From Apteryx mantelli (taxonomy: Eukaryota > Chordata > Aves > Apterygiformes > Apterygidae), in contig NC_089981.1 of assembly GCF_036417845.1 (NCBI RefSeq), positions 21,844,001-21,908,000 on the forward strand: a stretch of DNA of 64,000 bases, given 5' to 3'. The position numbers and the translations under genes are program-made. This document shows positions 35,600 through 46,370 of this stretch, piece after piece; position 1 is the stretch's first letter, and each line of letters opens with the position of its first letter. The notes below the pieces were generated by a model. That model was not told the DNA's origin. It saw only the letters and a program-made list of their open reading frames with translations, and made no database searches.

Positions 35600-36146
35600 T
35601 TTGCCGGCAGGGCGCCACTGTAAGGGACAGGCTCTGGCTTTCCAAAGCGGCAGCGGCGGGACGCTAACGAAAGACGAGCTTTATCCACGTGGAGCGGAGC
35701 CGGCACAGCAGCGCCACCACGGCCGCCTTTACCATAACGGAAATCAAGATGGCCCCCGCCCCTCACCCCTGCGCTGCGGCCGCCAGCCCGCGGCCCCCCC
35801 ATTGGCTGCCCCGCTCGCGGCCGGCGCGGCCCAATGGCAGCGCGCGTTGTTGAGGGGTGACGGGAAGAAGGCGCCGCCGAGGCACCGCCTCTTCCCTTTC
35901 GCCGCCGGGCTGCTGTCGCGAGCGCACGTCGCAGGCCTCTCTCCCGCGCCGCCCCCCTCCCTGCGAGTAAGAGCGCGGCGACCCCATTGCACCCCCCCCC
36001 CCACCCCGGGAGTGGTCGCTCCCGGCTCGGCCGCGCCCGCCCGGGACGGTCCGCGGGGCTCGGGCGGGACCATTGTGGGGGGAGGGGGGCGGCGGCCATG
36101 TGCTGGGGCGGCGGCGCGGCGCTGAGGCGGCCGTTGTGTCTTGCAG
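35600..36146 (+). promoter_or_regulatory. RPLP2: RPLP2 CpG-island promoter
   Basis: CpG island with the features of ribosomal-protein promoters: a YY1-type AAGATGGC at 35746-35753, two CCAAT boxes facing opposite ways (ATTGGC 35801-35806, CCAATGG 35831-35837), GC boxes and no clear TATA box. A pyrimidine tract CTCTTCCCTTTC (about 35890-35901) gives the 5'TOP start expected of translation-controlled ribosomal protein mRNAs. Confidence 0.8.
35890..35966 (+). other. RPLP2: RPLP2 noncoding exon 1 (5'TOP leader)
   Basis: Begins at the TOP pyrimidine tract CTCTTCCCTTTCGCCGCC and ends at CTGCGA|GTAAGA, a usable donor. About 77 bases, similar to the short noncoding first exons of other ribosomal protein genes. 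The next exon begins after TTGCAG at 36146, one base before the ATG. Confidence 0.65.
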
Positions 36147-36147
36147 G

Positions 36148-36270
36148 ATGCGTTACGTCGCGGCCTACCTGCTCGCCGTGCTCGGCGGCAACGAGTCCCC
36201 CACGTCCAAGGACCTCAAGAAGATCCTGGACAGCGTCGGCATCGAGACGGACGACGAGCGCGTGAACAAG
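36148..36270 (+). CDS. RPLP2: RPLP2 coding exon 2
   Basis: ATG is one base after the acceptor TTGCAG|G. Encodes residues 1-41, ending DDERVNK before donor AAG|GTGGCG. The donor lacks the usual +4/+5 AG, but the phase and position match the human exon. Confidence 0.97.
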
Positions 36271-39200
36271 GTGGCGCGGGGCCCGGGTCCGCCTCAGAGC
36301 TAGCGCTGCCGCGGGCCGGGGCGCGGGGATGAGCCCTGGCTTATCGTGCCGCGGAGGGGCCCCGTTCCGTTCCCTCCCTAAGGAGCAGCGCTAGGCCGTG
36401 ACGGAGGCAAAAAAGGCCTGCAGTCATAATATGCTGGAGAAAAATGGAAACCAGTGCTGAAATAGTTATACAGAAAAATCAGGCTCCTTAAGAAAAGGAG
36501 GAGTGTCGTAATTGGGAGGCGTCTTCTCACGTAGTAGACTTCCAGTTCTTGTGGGGACAGAATAAACGCATTAATGCCCCTGCAAAAAAGAACGAAGAAC
36601 TGTCTTACTGCCTGCCACATACCTGTATGGGGGGTGTTTCCAGAGGGATGGAGAAAAACAGTTATTTTCCTGGTCAGATGCCATGTTTTTGTGGTAGGCC
36701 CAATCAAGTATTGGTTGACTTGGCTGACAGAACACTTGTAGGGTTGGGAGGTAGGTAGCTCCGAACTCATGTTCAAACACCAGGTCTTTCAGCTTCTTTA
36801 CGTTTGTTTAGTACCTTCATAAATTGTTTTCTCTGATCCTCCAATATCTAGAAAGTCTCACTGGAATTTGTGTTGGTCATGGTTATTCATCCTTTTATAT
36901 TTGTACTGGCTGGAGTTTACGCCAGTGTAAATCTAGTGAAGTCTTAACACCTTCTAAATTAAGGAAGCACACAGACGTGGCATCTTGCAGGCTGCGCGCT
37001 CTGCGTGAGCAGATGTTTCTTCAAAATGTCTAGGTTAGTCTTACCTCATTTGTTCATTTCCTTTGGAGACTCTGCAGTGTTCGGCACTGACACCTGATAG
37101 CAGGAACTCATTAGTAAGATCTGTGATGAACCTTTTTTTTTTTTTTGGTTGCTTGCTGTAGCAATTTTTGTTTTCCTCATCCCTGGTTATACAACAATCT
37201 GTTCCAGTACAAGGATGTAGTCTCCAGCTTGGCTTTAACATTTGGTAGTGCTAAGAACTGGACCCTGTGGTTTTTGGTTCGGGGCCCAGTGCTTCAGAGC
37301 CTCCCAATGGAAGTTAAGCAAGATGTGTTATCAGTCCCTCAGTGACTAACAAACCATTAGTGGGGTTTCCCAGTTGGCTCCAAAAGGTCTGTGTATCGTG
37401 CTTTATGTAACATCCATGGATTCATTATGAATTTCTTGTAACAGATTTCATGAGAAAAATTTCATGGAAAAGTACGAAAGACCTAGCTGAAGCTTTTATT
37501 TCAGTGTTCTGTCCCTTCCCTTGAGAAATAAGGAATGTCAGAGCTGTGCAGGCAGCGGGATGGAGGCATTGCACACAGTTATTAATCAGTACTTGTTTAA
37601 ATGTAGCTTATACTCTTGTTTTGAGACTACTAACATTTTACATTTAATTCACACAGGTTATTAGTGAGCTGAATGGAAAAAACATCGAGGATGTCATTGC
37701 TCAGGGTAAGTGCAGTCTCCGAGTGCCATGGGTAATTGCCTCTACCAGTTTGGTAACTTAGGCTGAAGAGCACAGAATTACTGTCAACCCCCTGGTTATT
37801 CATCAGTTCAGTCTTGCTGCTGAGGACTTTCATGCTGGATCTCTGCTGAAATGACTGTGAAATCCAGCAGGTCCATTCTAATTCCCTGCAGGTCAGTGCC
37901 AGTACCTGCTGGGTTTCGCTTGTGGACCACATTAAACTGGGAGACTTCAAAATATATGAGCTTACTGGTAGTCTGCTCATTAACATGGTTTTCTGGACAT
38001 GTTGATTAGAGAAAGAATTAGCTAACCTTTGGTACTCTGTGAGATTTTTTTTGGATTTACCCACTTGTGCACACTAATTGAGTAAAATAGGAAGAAGAGA
38101 GTGTTAAATGTAAATAGAAGTGACACTCTCTAATACAAGCCTCCAAAACACACCTTTGCTAGAGCTGCCTCAATCTGGCTGTTCCTTTTCCCTGAGATAG
38201 GGCGCTCTGAGGTACTGACTTGTATAGGAAGCTTGTGCTCTTACCTGCTGGCACCTGAGCTGGAACTCTTAAAATTCACTGGGTCACGGGGCTGAGATAA
38301 TATAGAGCTGAGGTAGTGCGAAGGTCTGGAATTAATTAATCTCTATTTTGCAAATACTTAGGCACAAGGGAACTTTTAAGTATATGATTTGAACTATATT
38401 TGCTTAAAGGTTGCCAGGACTTTGCCTGGTGTTGCTGGTAAGAGCAGTAACTGGATGTTTCTACCAGTGTGGTCTGAGGACCTAAGAGAGCCATTATGCG
38501 TGTGCTGACAACGCATTTAAGCCATCTCTTTATGTAATACTTGATCTTAAAATAAATAGTTTTCTAGAACATGTTGACAGGCATATGAAACATGTTTGTT
38601 TACTTTGCTAGTTTATTAAAGCTTGAAATAATAAGAAAATATTTAGAAACTGATTCCCAGAAATTGTAATACAGGCAAATGTACTGTGTACGCGACCTCT
38701 GAATGCCAAGGGAGCCTTGGTATGTGAAAGGCAGATGCCAGAGAACTAGCTGACTTTCCAAAGACAAGCATAAAACAGAAGGGAGTTTGCTAGTCTGAAG
38801 GGACATGCAATAATAGTTCGTAGGGTGTTGGAGGATCCGATCAGAATACTGTATTCTTTGCCACAAATGCAGCATTTTTTCTTCTCTCTCCTGTGTGACC
38901 TTAGTCATGCCCTTACGATTCTCTATACCTTTAAAAAAAAAAAAAAAAAAAGCCAAGACTGCCCATACTTTTTTTGAGGTATATTAAAGTTATCAGCTTC
39001 TGCAATGATATGTTGTATTCAGGATTTGCAACATGGTAGCCAATAAATAGACACAGCTCAACAGAAATCACCTAGAAAGAGCTCTTGAAGACTTGTTTTT
39101 CTGTAAGTGTAAAATTTGTTGATGTGTTTACTGCTATTTTTATAGGGCCTGTTTGGAAAAAAGTAGGGATTTTATATACAGAAGAAAGCTTATTAATACC

Positions 39201-40155
39201 ATGTCAGTATTCTCCAGATAAGCTTTCGATGTGAATAAGCATTTGTGAATCTTAAACTCCAGGTCCTTTCATTAGAATGGTTCATGCTTTCTTATGATGG
39301 ATGCAGCCTGTTGTTCCTTTCAGTTAGTAGTGACTGTTCAGTCTATGAGCCTTAGAATCTGAGTTTTCCACACTTTCATTTCTCCTCCTTTTCACCCTGC
39401 CTGTGTTCCAGATGGGCTAGACACAAAATCTGGTTTGCATGTTGCCATACTTGTAGCATCATTAAGCACGCTGCAGTGAGCGTTTAACTACTGTTTGTCC
39501 TCTGTCTCGTTCAGGTAACGGGAAACTTGCCAGCATGCCGGCGGGAGGAGCTGTGGCCGTCTCTGCTGGCGGGGGCTCGGCTGCCCCTGCTGCGGGCGGC
39601 GCTGCCCCTGCTGCAGGTGAGCGTGGGCGTCTGGTTAGTGTGCTGAGCCGGGGGGAGATGTCCCAGGACAGCTCCATTTTCTCTGTTAAAATCTCAGCTG
39701 AAATCCAAATGTCAGTCTCTTTCCAGTTTGGCAGTTGACTGTGCGACTGAAATGTGAATTGAACAGTTACTTTTTGTGGGCATTTACAGGTGCTTGTTCT
39801 TTAGCCACCATTCCATAAGTTTTTTCTTATTCAGAACTGAGAATCAAAATGAACTTTACTGTGTAAAGCGCATCCCTTCAATAGTAATGTCTGTGTCTGT
39901 TCAGTGTTTGTACTGGCTATTAAAAGGGAATGAATGGCTGTGAAGATGAACAGTGGAGGCTGAAATACCAATAACATGACAGCAGAGAACACCAAAGCAT
40001 GAAATTTGTTCCTGAAAAGCTGTGGTGCAAAAAAAGTACAGCAGATACTGACTAGGCTTGGTTTTTTTCTTCTTTCAGCTGAGGAGAAGAAAGAAGAGAA
40101 GAAAGAAGAATCTGAAGAATCTGACGATGACATGGGATTCGGCCTATTTGATTAA
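36148..40155 (+). CDS. RPLP2: 60S acidic ribosomal protein P2, complete, 4 coding exons, 116 aa
   Basis: P2 pairs with P1 and docks on uL10 (P0) to form the flexible ribosomal stalk that recruits and activates elongation GTPases. The coding exons (36148-36270, 37657-37705, 39515-39616, 40079-40155) join in phase to 117 codons including TAA. Visible parts: an N-terminal helical dimerisation domain starting MRYVAAYLLAVLGGNESP (about 1-65), an Ala/Gly/Pro hinge (about 70-90), a Glu/Lys-rich stretch, and the invariant C-terminus SDDDMGFGLFD that binds translation factors. The protein is close to the chicken one as I remember it. A 5'TOP exon precedes it, and intron 3 carries an H/ACA snoRNA. A processed copy is excluded because introns and consensus splice sites are present. 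Confidence 0.98.
36271..37656 (+). other. RPLP2: RPLP2 intron 2
   Basis: GTGGCG...TTCACACAG. No snoRNA-like fold noticed here and no other gene seen. Confidence 0.85.
37657..37705 (+). CDS. RPLP2: RPLP2 coding exon 3 (49 bases)
   Basis: Acceptor TTCACACAG|GTTATT and donor CTCAGG|GTAAGT. Encodes VISELNGKNIEDVIAQ plus one base, the conserved end of the dimerisation domain. Confidence 0.97.
37801..37934 (+). ncRNA. SNORA52: H/ACA snoRNA, SNORA52-like
   Basis: H/ACA snoRNAs guide pseudouridylation of rRNA or snRNA. The 3' hairpin is clear: lower stem GGTCCA (37870-37875) with TGGACC (37923-37928), an internal loop, and an upper stem GCAGGT (37888-37893) with ACCTGC (37904-37909), extended by three pairs. 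An ACA box at 37929-37931 is followed by exactly three bases. From the top of the right pocket strand to ACA is 15 bases, as the family requires. The 5' hairpin is weaker (TTCAG 37807-37811 with CTGAA 37846-37850, plus CAGT/ACTG), and I see no perfect ANANNA hinge. Human RPLP2 hosts SNORA52, so synteny gives the name. The 5' end is set by the usual length and is approximate. Confidence 0.72.
37935..39514 (+). other. RPLP2: RPLP2 intron 3, remainder
   Basis: Intron 3 runs 37706-39514 in all and hosts the snoRNA near its 5' end. A short hairpin (CCAAGG / CCTTGG, about 38707-38719) and an A18 run near 38934-38951 are visible, with no other feature. Confidence 0.8.
39515..39616 (+). CDS. RPLP2: RPLP2 coding exon 4 (Ala/Gly hinge)
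   Basis: Acceptor CTCGTTCAG|GTAACG and donor CTGCAG|GTGAGC. Encodes NGKLASMPAGGAVAV followed by the Gly/Ala/Pro-rich hinge. Confidence 0.97.
39617..40078 (+). other. RPLP2: RPLP2 intron 4
   Basis: GTGAGC...TTCTTTCAG with a strong polypyrimidine tract. No further feature seen. Confidence 0.85.
40079..40155 (+). CDS. RPLP2: RPLP2 coding exon 5 (acidic C-terminus, stop)
   Basis: Acceptor TTTCTTCTTTCAG|CTGAGG. Encodes EEKKEEKKEESEESDDDMG then FGLFD and TAA. The C-terminal motif is identical to that of P0, P1 and P2 across eukaryotes. Confidence 0.98.
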
Positions 40156-40175
40156 TTATTTGTTATAGAAATATT

Positions 40176-40181
40176 ATTAAA
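40176..40181 (+). terminator. RPLP2: RPLP2 polyadenylation signal (ATTAAA)
   Basis: ATTAAA 21 bases after the stop codon, followed by T-rich sequence. The very short 3' UTR is typical of ribosomal protein genes. Confidence 0.8.
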
Positions 40182-43100
40182 TTTGTTCTTTTAAAAGCTT
40201 CCTGAGTTTTTTTTATTATAACCATACAATGCTACTGGATTCAGACTGCTTTCTTAAAATAGCTCTGACAAAGCTTTGGTTTTCAGCTCTGTCTGAAATA
40301 GGTATGTTAATTTTATGACTAAATGAGGCCATGAAAAGCACTTCGATATTGCTAAGCTTGTGTGAACCTGAATGTGTGTTTTAAGACTCCTGTTTATTAA
40401 ATGGTACATGGAAGTTGAATTTACCCAAATTCACTCTCTTCATCATGCTATTTTTGACATCACGCTTATTGAGTAAAGAATCCTACCTATTCAGCCATAA
40501 AAAGACTGTTTTTTTTTTTTGGGGGGGGGGGGGTTGTTTTGTTTTTTGGAACCTATCTAGTCAATTCCAAAACATATGAATGGAAAGCAAGTCCAGATTA
40601 GTCAACAAATGTTATTTCAGAGCAAGTCCTAATAACTACTGTTTGTAACTATTTAAAAACCCACTGATTTTATTGCTGCTTCATATTCCAAGATCTAGGA
40701 ACAACACCAATAAAATGTTGGATTATTCTTGGATTTCATGTTACAGCCATATGCTCAACATGGAGCCTTCAACAAGAATACTGCATGTCTGCCTGCAGGT
40801 CCTGCTCTTCAGGGGTTTTTAACCAAAGGACACTGAGATCAATGCAAAGGTGCTCTTAATACTGAATTTCTGTTCTGGGGACAACAAAAATAAAATATTT
40901 TATGAGGAAAATATTTTTTGGGAACTGACCTCTGTGGTGTGCCTAGAAGAATGCATCAGCTTGAGAGGATACTAAACTTTGCTTTTGTAAAGTATTTTCT
41001 GCTAGGAGCCACTTCCAGTGACTTCTGCAGAGGTCTTTGATTGTCACCACTACTAGGTAACGTGCAAATAAACAAATGATGGTCTTCCTGTGCCAAGTTT
41101 TCCACAGGCGGTGTCAAAGAGGGGTCCTGGAGCAGTCCGCACTATGAAGTTTTGCTAACACAGTTACGTTGTTACAGAGTGTGGCTAATGCAGGCTATGT
41201 GTCACTGGACAAAGAACGGTGAATATGTCTCAGAGCATAGATGGGTGAAATCCAAGTAGGAAAAACAGTGTTTTATCTCCCTGTGGCGTACTGGAGAAAA
41301 CGCCCATCGCTTAGCAGCAGCCAAGGGAGAGGGAGCAGATGAAACTTCCATCCTCAGACCTCGCAATGGCCGCGATTCAAGCAGCTACCCCTTCCTGCCT
41401 TCTCTGTGTGTTGCAAGAAAGAGCTACAGGAGGTTGCGCCAAAACCTGTCATCTGCTTCAGCTCTTAAGTCTTTGCTGAGGTGATCTTCACAGCTGTAAT
41501 GAAAACTGCTCACGTTTACTCTAGTTCCCTGTCAGAATTGTAATGGCTGTGACTTGACACTGAAAGGGGTGCAGATATACCTGTGTTTCAGTCCTTGCTG
41601 ATTTCCCCGTTTCAGGTACCTGAAAAAGAGGTTCCTGGGTCTGGTTTCCCTGAGAGGTAGTCCCCAACCTGCAACACTGCCTTGCTTTGGCTGCTACAAG
41701 GGCAAAGTCAGTGTTTTCACAGGGAGGAACTGTGCCCTATCACCACGTTCAGCTGGGCCTTTTCTGTGCACAAAGGACTTCTGTTTCAAAGGCACTGAGC
41801 TATTCCATGAATTTTGTTGTGCCCAGGCCTGTGGGATGAGACTGAAACCTGTGCCGTCAACTGTGCCCTAGGAGAAAAGAGCAACTAGAGGGCTAAAATG
41901 TCTCCCTTGGACTCCAGCCCCATCCAGACTGACGTCCCTCTCGAGCATATTTTTCTACCTCTCCCTATGACCCATGAGGCTTTGAGTTACAGATCCAATC
42001 TTGTCCTGTGTGTCCTCTTAGCAAATGTAAACTTCCTCCTGAAAGTGCATCATTTTGATGAAAACTGTCATTGGTCAATCTGCTTCAGGAAGGAGAAGGT
42101 TTGTGTTTGCACAGGCAAAGACAGATAACAGATCATTTGCTGTTGCCCTGTAATGGCCATGTGCCCTTTCAGTTTGTTACTCCACAGCATTTTATTACTC
42201 GGGGTAAACTCTTTTAGAGGAGAAACATTTAAAGAGCAGCTCTCATCAAGCACCAAAAATACAGTGTTCATCACACTGCCACAGGGAGGCAATGTATTTT
42301 ACACAGCCACCCCTAGGTATTCCCTGTGAAGGCCAGGAGAGAGGTCTGCCCAGAGATTTCACAAACGTTTTTCAGAATTTGCTACAACCCATGCATAGTG
42401 AATGCTTCTTCCAAATGCAAAAGCAAAGCATTTAAAGCTTTCTTCTTCTGTACCTATTTATGAACTAGTTGCTGCCCAAGAGGTTTGTGCATGAGCAATG
42501 GTGTGCCTGGAAATCTGTTGCAGACTCATTTGATCCTCTGGTCAGGGTATCACCACCCTCCACTCCACTGATCTCGATGAGCTCCAGCTATGAAGAAACT
42601 GGGATCCCTGCTTCTGCTCTGCAGATGCTGTTCTGAGTTTTCAAGGAGTCACTGCCTCCTTTGCAGACAGCAGGGATTTCCAAAGGCAGCGGTAGCAGTA
42701 GGACGGATGCTTGGTATTCCATGATGCTGTCAGAGAAAACCAGTGTCTGCAAAGACCTGCAGAGGTGGCCTGGTCTATTCCCTCGCAGGATCAGTTTTAC
42801 TTAGAGCAGATTTTACCTGAGGCTTCTTCATAAAGAAACTTCAAAGGCATTGAGGGGAAAGAAGATGATACAAAACCCTGTGCCTGGAGATTACACTGGT
42901 AACTGATTATTACTAAATTGATGGTAGAGGAAACTGATTTAGCGATGGGCTTGACATTGAAATACGCAAAGCTTTTGTAACTGGGACATGCTGCTCCATC
43001 TCAAATCAGCTCTGACTGAAAATCATTACCTACAAATGCCACTGGGCTGGGACATGACATCTTCGCTACTTGGAAAGCAGTGAGAACGTCCTGGGCACCA

Positions 43101-45839
43101 CTGGAAAGTAATAAGCAATGGCTCCCGGGTGACCACTGTCAAATAAGCTGGTTTCACTCTGACAACTGAGGCCAAATTTTGCAAGCTATTAAACACAGGC
43201 AGTCCTACTGAACTCAGTGGGTTTCACTTACGTAGGACAGAGATATCTACAGTCACAGTCCTATAAGTAAAAGTCCAGTCCCAAGAGAGCAGAATGATGG
43301 GACCGCTCCAGTGCGTCAGGTGATGCCCCTCTGAACCACATCACAAACATTTGCCCTGGAACTGCCCGATAGACACACACATCCCACAGGCAAGACAAAG
43401 GCATCCAGGTCAGGCTGATGTTCACGACACTTGGGTTAGGCCTTCGTGGCTGGTCCCCCAGCCTTGCTGGACTATGGGCGACAGCGCTAAAGGAAGTAAC
43501 ATGCTGAAGACAACAGCATACAGACTCTGCCTCGTCTTCCATTTCAAATATTAATTCCCATTGGCTGCCAACAACCAAGGTCTTAGGTAAAAAACAAACA
43601 GACATTTGTTTGCTTATATGTTATTACCTCATATGTACTAACTGCCCACAACTCATTGGACTAGAAAACAAATGCAACGAGGAGATTGCAGCCCAAACAT
43701 GCAAGGGCATGAGCGAACTTGCAGCGTTCTGACAAGAGTTTAATGCAGGTGAAAAGCTGCCATGTAAGTCTTGCTGACCCGGCTTATTGCAGGACTATGA
43801 ACATTTTGGTAGCTGTACTTTCTTACTAAGAGGAAAAAGATTAGTTTTGGAGATTAATGATTTTGAAGAAAAGCACAGTTGCTGTTTCCAGCCTGCTACT
43901 GCCAGTACCCAGGGAGCACTCTGCAAGAGACTACTGTTTGTATGTTTTATTTCAATAACCTGCTTCAACCATGCAGCAATAAACTCCTCAGACAGGTAAC
44001 CTTGAGGGCCAATGCAGAGTGATGTAACAACTCAGAGAATGAGGTTGCTGCTGAAGAACTGGAAGAACCTAACCCCAGCACTGTCACAGTATTGTTGTTT
44101 CTGTTTTCCAGCTATAGCATGAACCATTATGTTTTGTGAAATGCTGAAAAAAGGAAGCAGTGTTAGCTCAAAATTGAAGCTGTTCTTGTGGTTACATGTG
44201 TTATCATGCAAACAAGGTTCTGCATTCAGTTATTCCACAGGTTTCCTCCAAAGGCACAGCCCAAAGCCTAGTTTTGCGGGGGCACAGTCCCTGCTCTGCA
44301 AAAGGCATGACACTATGTTTTCCTTGGCTTTGGCTACATGGAAATATCTTTCAGTGTCACCAGGAGCACAAGGTGAAAACATGATGGTTGTTCTGGTGTT
44401 AAGGGGTAAGAGGGCCCTTTAGGAGGGTTAGAGCTCAGGTGCGCCTACGCTCCCCTCTTCAGGTGGAGGAGATAAGGGTTGACATGGGTCATGTAACCAC
44501 ATCAAACACGAGGGAGGGAGGAAATTACAAAAGCAAGCAGAGGTATGTGAGGAAGGGAAAAAAGGAGTTAGTTCTTTATGAAGAAGGGAGGGTATAGGGC
44601 ATAAACAGAGAACTTGAGATAAGTGGGGTTAATTCTTCAGGTACTCCAGGGTGGAGCCATTACGTACTATGTGGTGAGTGCACCTCCTGGCAGCCAGGCA
44701 AAGCAGTGGCCTGGTGAGCTCTGGAGTTGGGCCTGGAAGAAGGATAAGGCTGGAACCCTGCCTGCCTGCTGGAAGGAAAGTGCAGTTAAGGAATAAGTGG
44801 ATGGCCCCTGTATGGGGAGTCTCACACTATGTGTTCAGAGCTGTCTGTGTACCAGTCTGCCCTGTATCCTTTGGAAAGCTGTGCACAGTGAAATGAGTAG
44901 GAGAGTGGGGCTACTTGGGTAAACTCCACTAATGTAATTGGTGAAATTCTCCTGTAGGAAGGAAGTCCTAGTCCTTTGTTTAGTCTGATAGCTGTTATGG
45001 ACAGGTATAATCCTGTCCCAAATGAGAAACTTATGATCCTTTAAAGGAAAACTAATGCAAATAGATTTGTCAGGATGAATGAGGTCTTTCTCCTATTTTG
45101 ATATAAAATACCTTCACCCCATGCTGATGCTATCAGGAAACTGTTTACACTCTTCCACCACCAAATCTCCCTCCTGCTGATACTGCTTTCTTGCCTGAGT
45201 TGAGCAGCTGTTCCTCTTGCTTTTTTGATCCTTTTGATGATCCCTGTAAACTTTCAGGCTCACCTAATTGTTTGAACAACTGTAGCCTCTACTGTCTATG
45301 ACCAAGGGGGTCCTTCCATCTTCTGAAATCTATTCTGATCTCCTGATAGCCCTGGCCTCTAAGCCTCAAGGTGAGAACATGCAGGGGGAACATGGTCCCC
45401 CCGCAAGGGCTTGCATGTGCTAAGTGTCTCTGTAGAAGCACTCCTGCTTGTAATTGCCTTGACAAAAGGTAAGCAACTGCGTGTTTCAGTGGGTTCAGAG
45501 GAAGCCCTGCTGAGGACAGGGATTGCCTGTTCCTGTGCTGTGGATGTGCCGACTCTTGCCTCCCTCTGACTCCTGAGCACTCTGTGAAAGAGGAAAGCCT
45601 AGAGCTTTCTCTTCCTCTCCTTTCCTGACTGTAATCTTGCTCCAGGAAAACAGAGAACTGTGCTTGCATGGAATTCCAGGAACTGGGAGCAGGGGCCTCC
45701 AGGAAATGGCATCCCCGGGGGAAGGCAGGCTGGAGCACAGCCCTGGAGTGCGAGGTTTGGGTTACTGCAAGGACAGAGCCCTGTGTTTCCACAGCACTGC
45801 TGTAAACCTGTTATTTCCCTTCTCCTCGAAGGAACAGGC
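40182..45839. other. Intergenic region between RPLP2 and PNPLA2
   Basis: 5.7 kb without any exon I recognise on either strand. It holds a T12G13 homopolymer junction at 40509-40533 and scattered AATAAA sequences. Short open frames are uncharacteristic of known families. Confidence 0.6.
40509..40533. repeat. T12-G13 homopolymer junction
   Basis: Twelve T followed directly by thirteen G. Homopolymer lengths at such sites are often miscalled by sequencers. Confidence 0.85.
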
Positions 45840-46183
45840 GCTGTCCCTTGAATGCGAGGAAGCGGCGCGGTACTGGTGCATATGCCACGGCCCCACACGC
45901 AGTGACCCCGGCGGCTCGGCCGCGGGGGTCACCAGAGGAAGGGTGGCGAGGAGGCGCCTCGGGCTCCCCCCGCCAGCGGCTCCGCGGCCCAGCCGGCAGG
46001 GCCGCCGCCGCCGCCGCCGCCGCCTGCCTGCCTCCCTCCCTCCCGGGCGGCGCCCGGCGGAGGCGGGGCCGGGCTGTAGGGCCGGGGCCGCCCCATATAA
46101 GCTCGGCGGCGGCGCCTCTCGGCCCTGCCCCCGGTCAAGGGGGCGGTGGGATGCGAGCGGGGATCCCGGCGGGCGCGGAGACC
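45840..46183 (+). promoter_or_regulatory. PNPLA2: PNPLA2 promoter: CpG island with a TATA box
   Basis: CpG island spanning the PNPLA2 start and continuing into intron 1 to about 46560. It contains (GCC)8 at 46001-46024, GC boxes, and a TATA-like element CATATAAG with TATAAG at 46096-46101. That places a start site near 46125-46130 and a 5' UTR of only about 55 bases. No clear acceptor lies between the TATA box and the ATG, so a single leader and coding exon is likely. Confidence 0.65.
46001..46024. repeat. (GCC)8 microsatellite
   Basis: Eight perfect GCC units about 75 bases upstream of the TATA-like box of PNPLA2; likely to vary in length between individuals. Confidence 0.9.
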
Positions 46184-46370
46184 ATGTTCCCCCCGGACTC
46201 CACCTGGAATATCTCCTTCGCCGGCTGCGGCTTTCTCGGGGTCTACCACATCGGCGTGGCCAGCTGCCTGCAGGAGCATGCCCCCTTCCTCGTCGCCAAC
46301 GCCCGCAAGGTCTACGGCGCCTCCGCCGGGGCGCTCACCGCTACGGCCCTCGTCAGCGGCGCCTGCCTCG
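46184..46370 (+). CDS. PNPLA2: PNPLA2 coding exon 1 (start, oxyanion loop, Ser47)
   Basis: ATG at 46184 gives [19 protein letters not shown], matching human [19 protein letters not shown]. Ends CLG before donor CTCG|GTGAGC. Residues 1-62 plus one base. An in-frame ATG at 46151 could add eleven residues ([11 protein letters not shown]), but the downstream start is the conserved one. Confidence 0.97.

Noticed and set aside
38704-38787. Second snoRNA-like fold in RPLP2 intron 3 (CCAAGG/CCTTGG hairpin, later AAAACAGAA)
   Set aside because: No two-hairpin layout and no correct pocket-to-ACA distance; the fold at 37801-37934 is far better.
39294-39365. Possible C/D snoRNA (TATGATGG ... TCTGAG)
   Set aside because: C box has a mismatch and no terminal stem pairs the flanks.
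45848-46183. 112-residue in-frame extension upstream of the PNPLA2 start
   Set aside because: Open only because of GC richness; most of it lies upstream of the TATA-like box, so it should not be transcribed. Only the ATG at 46151 is kept as a possibility.
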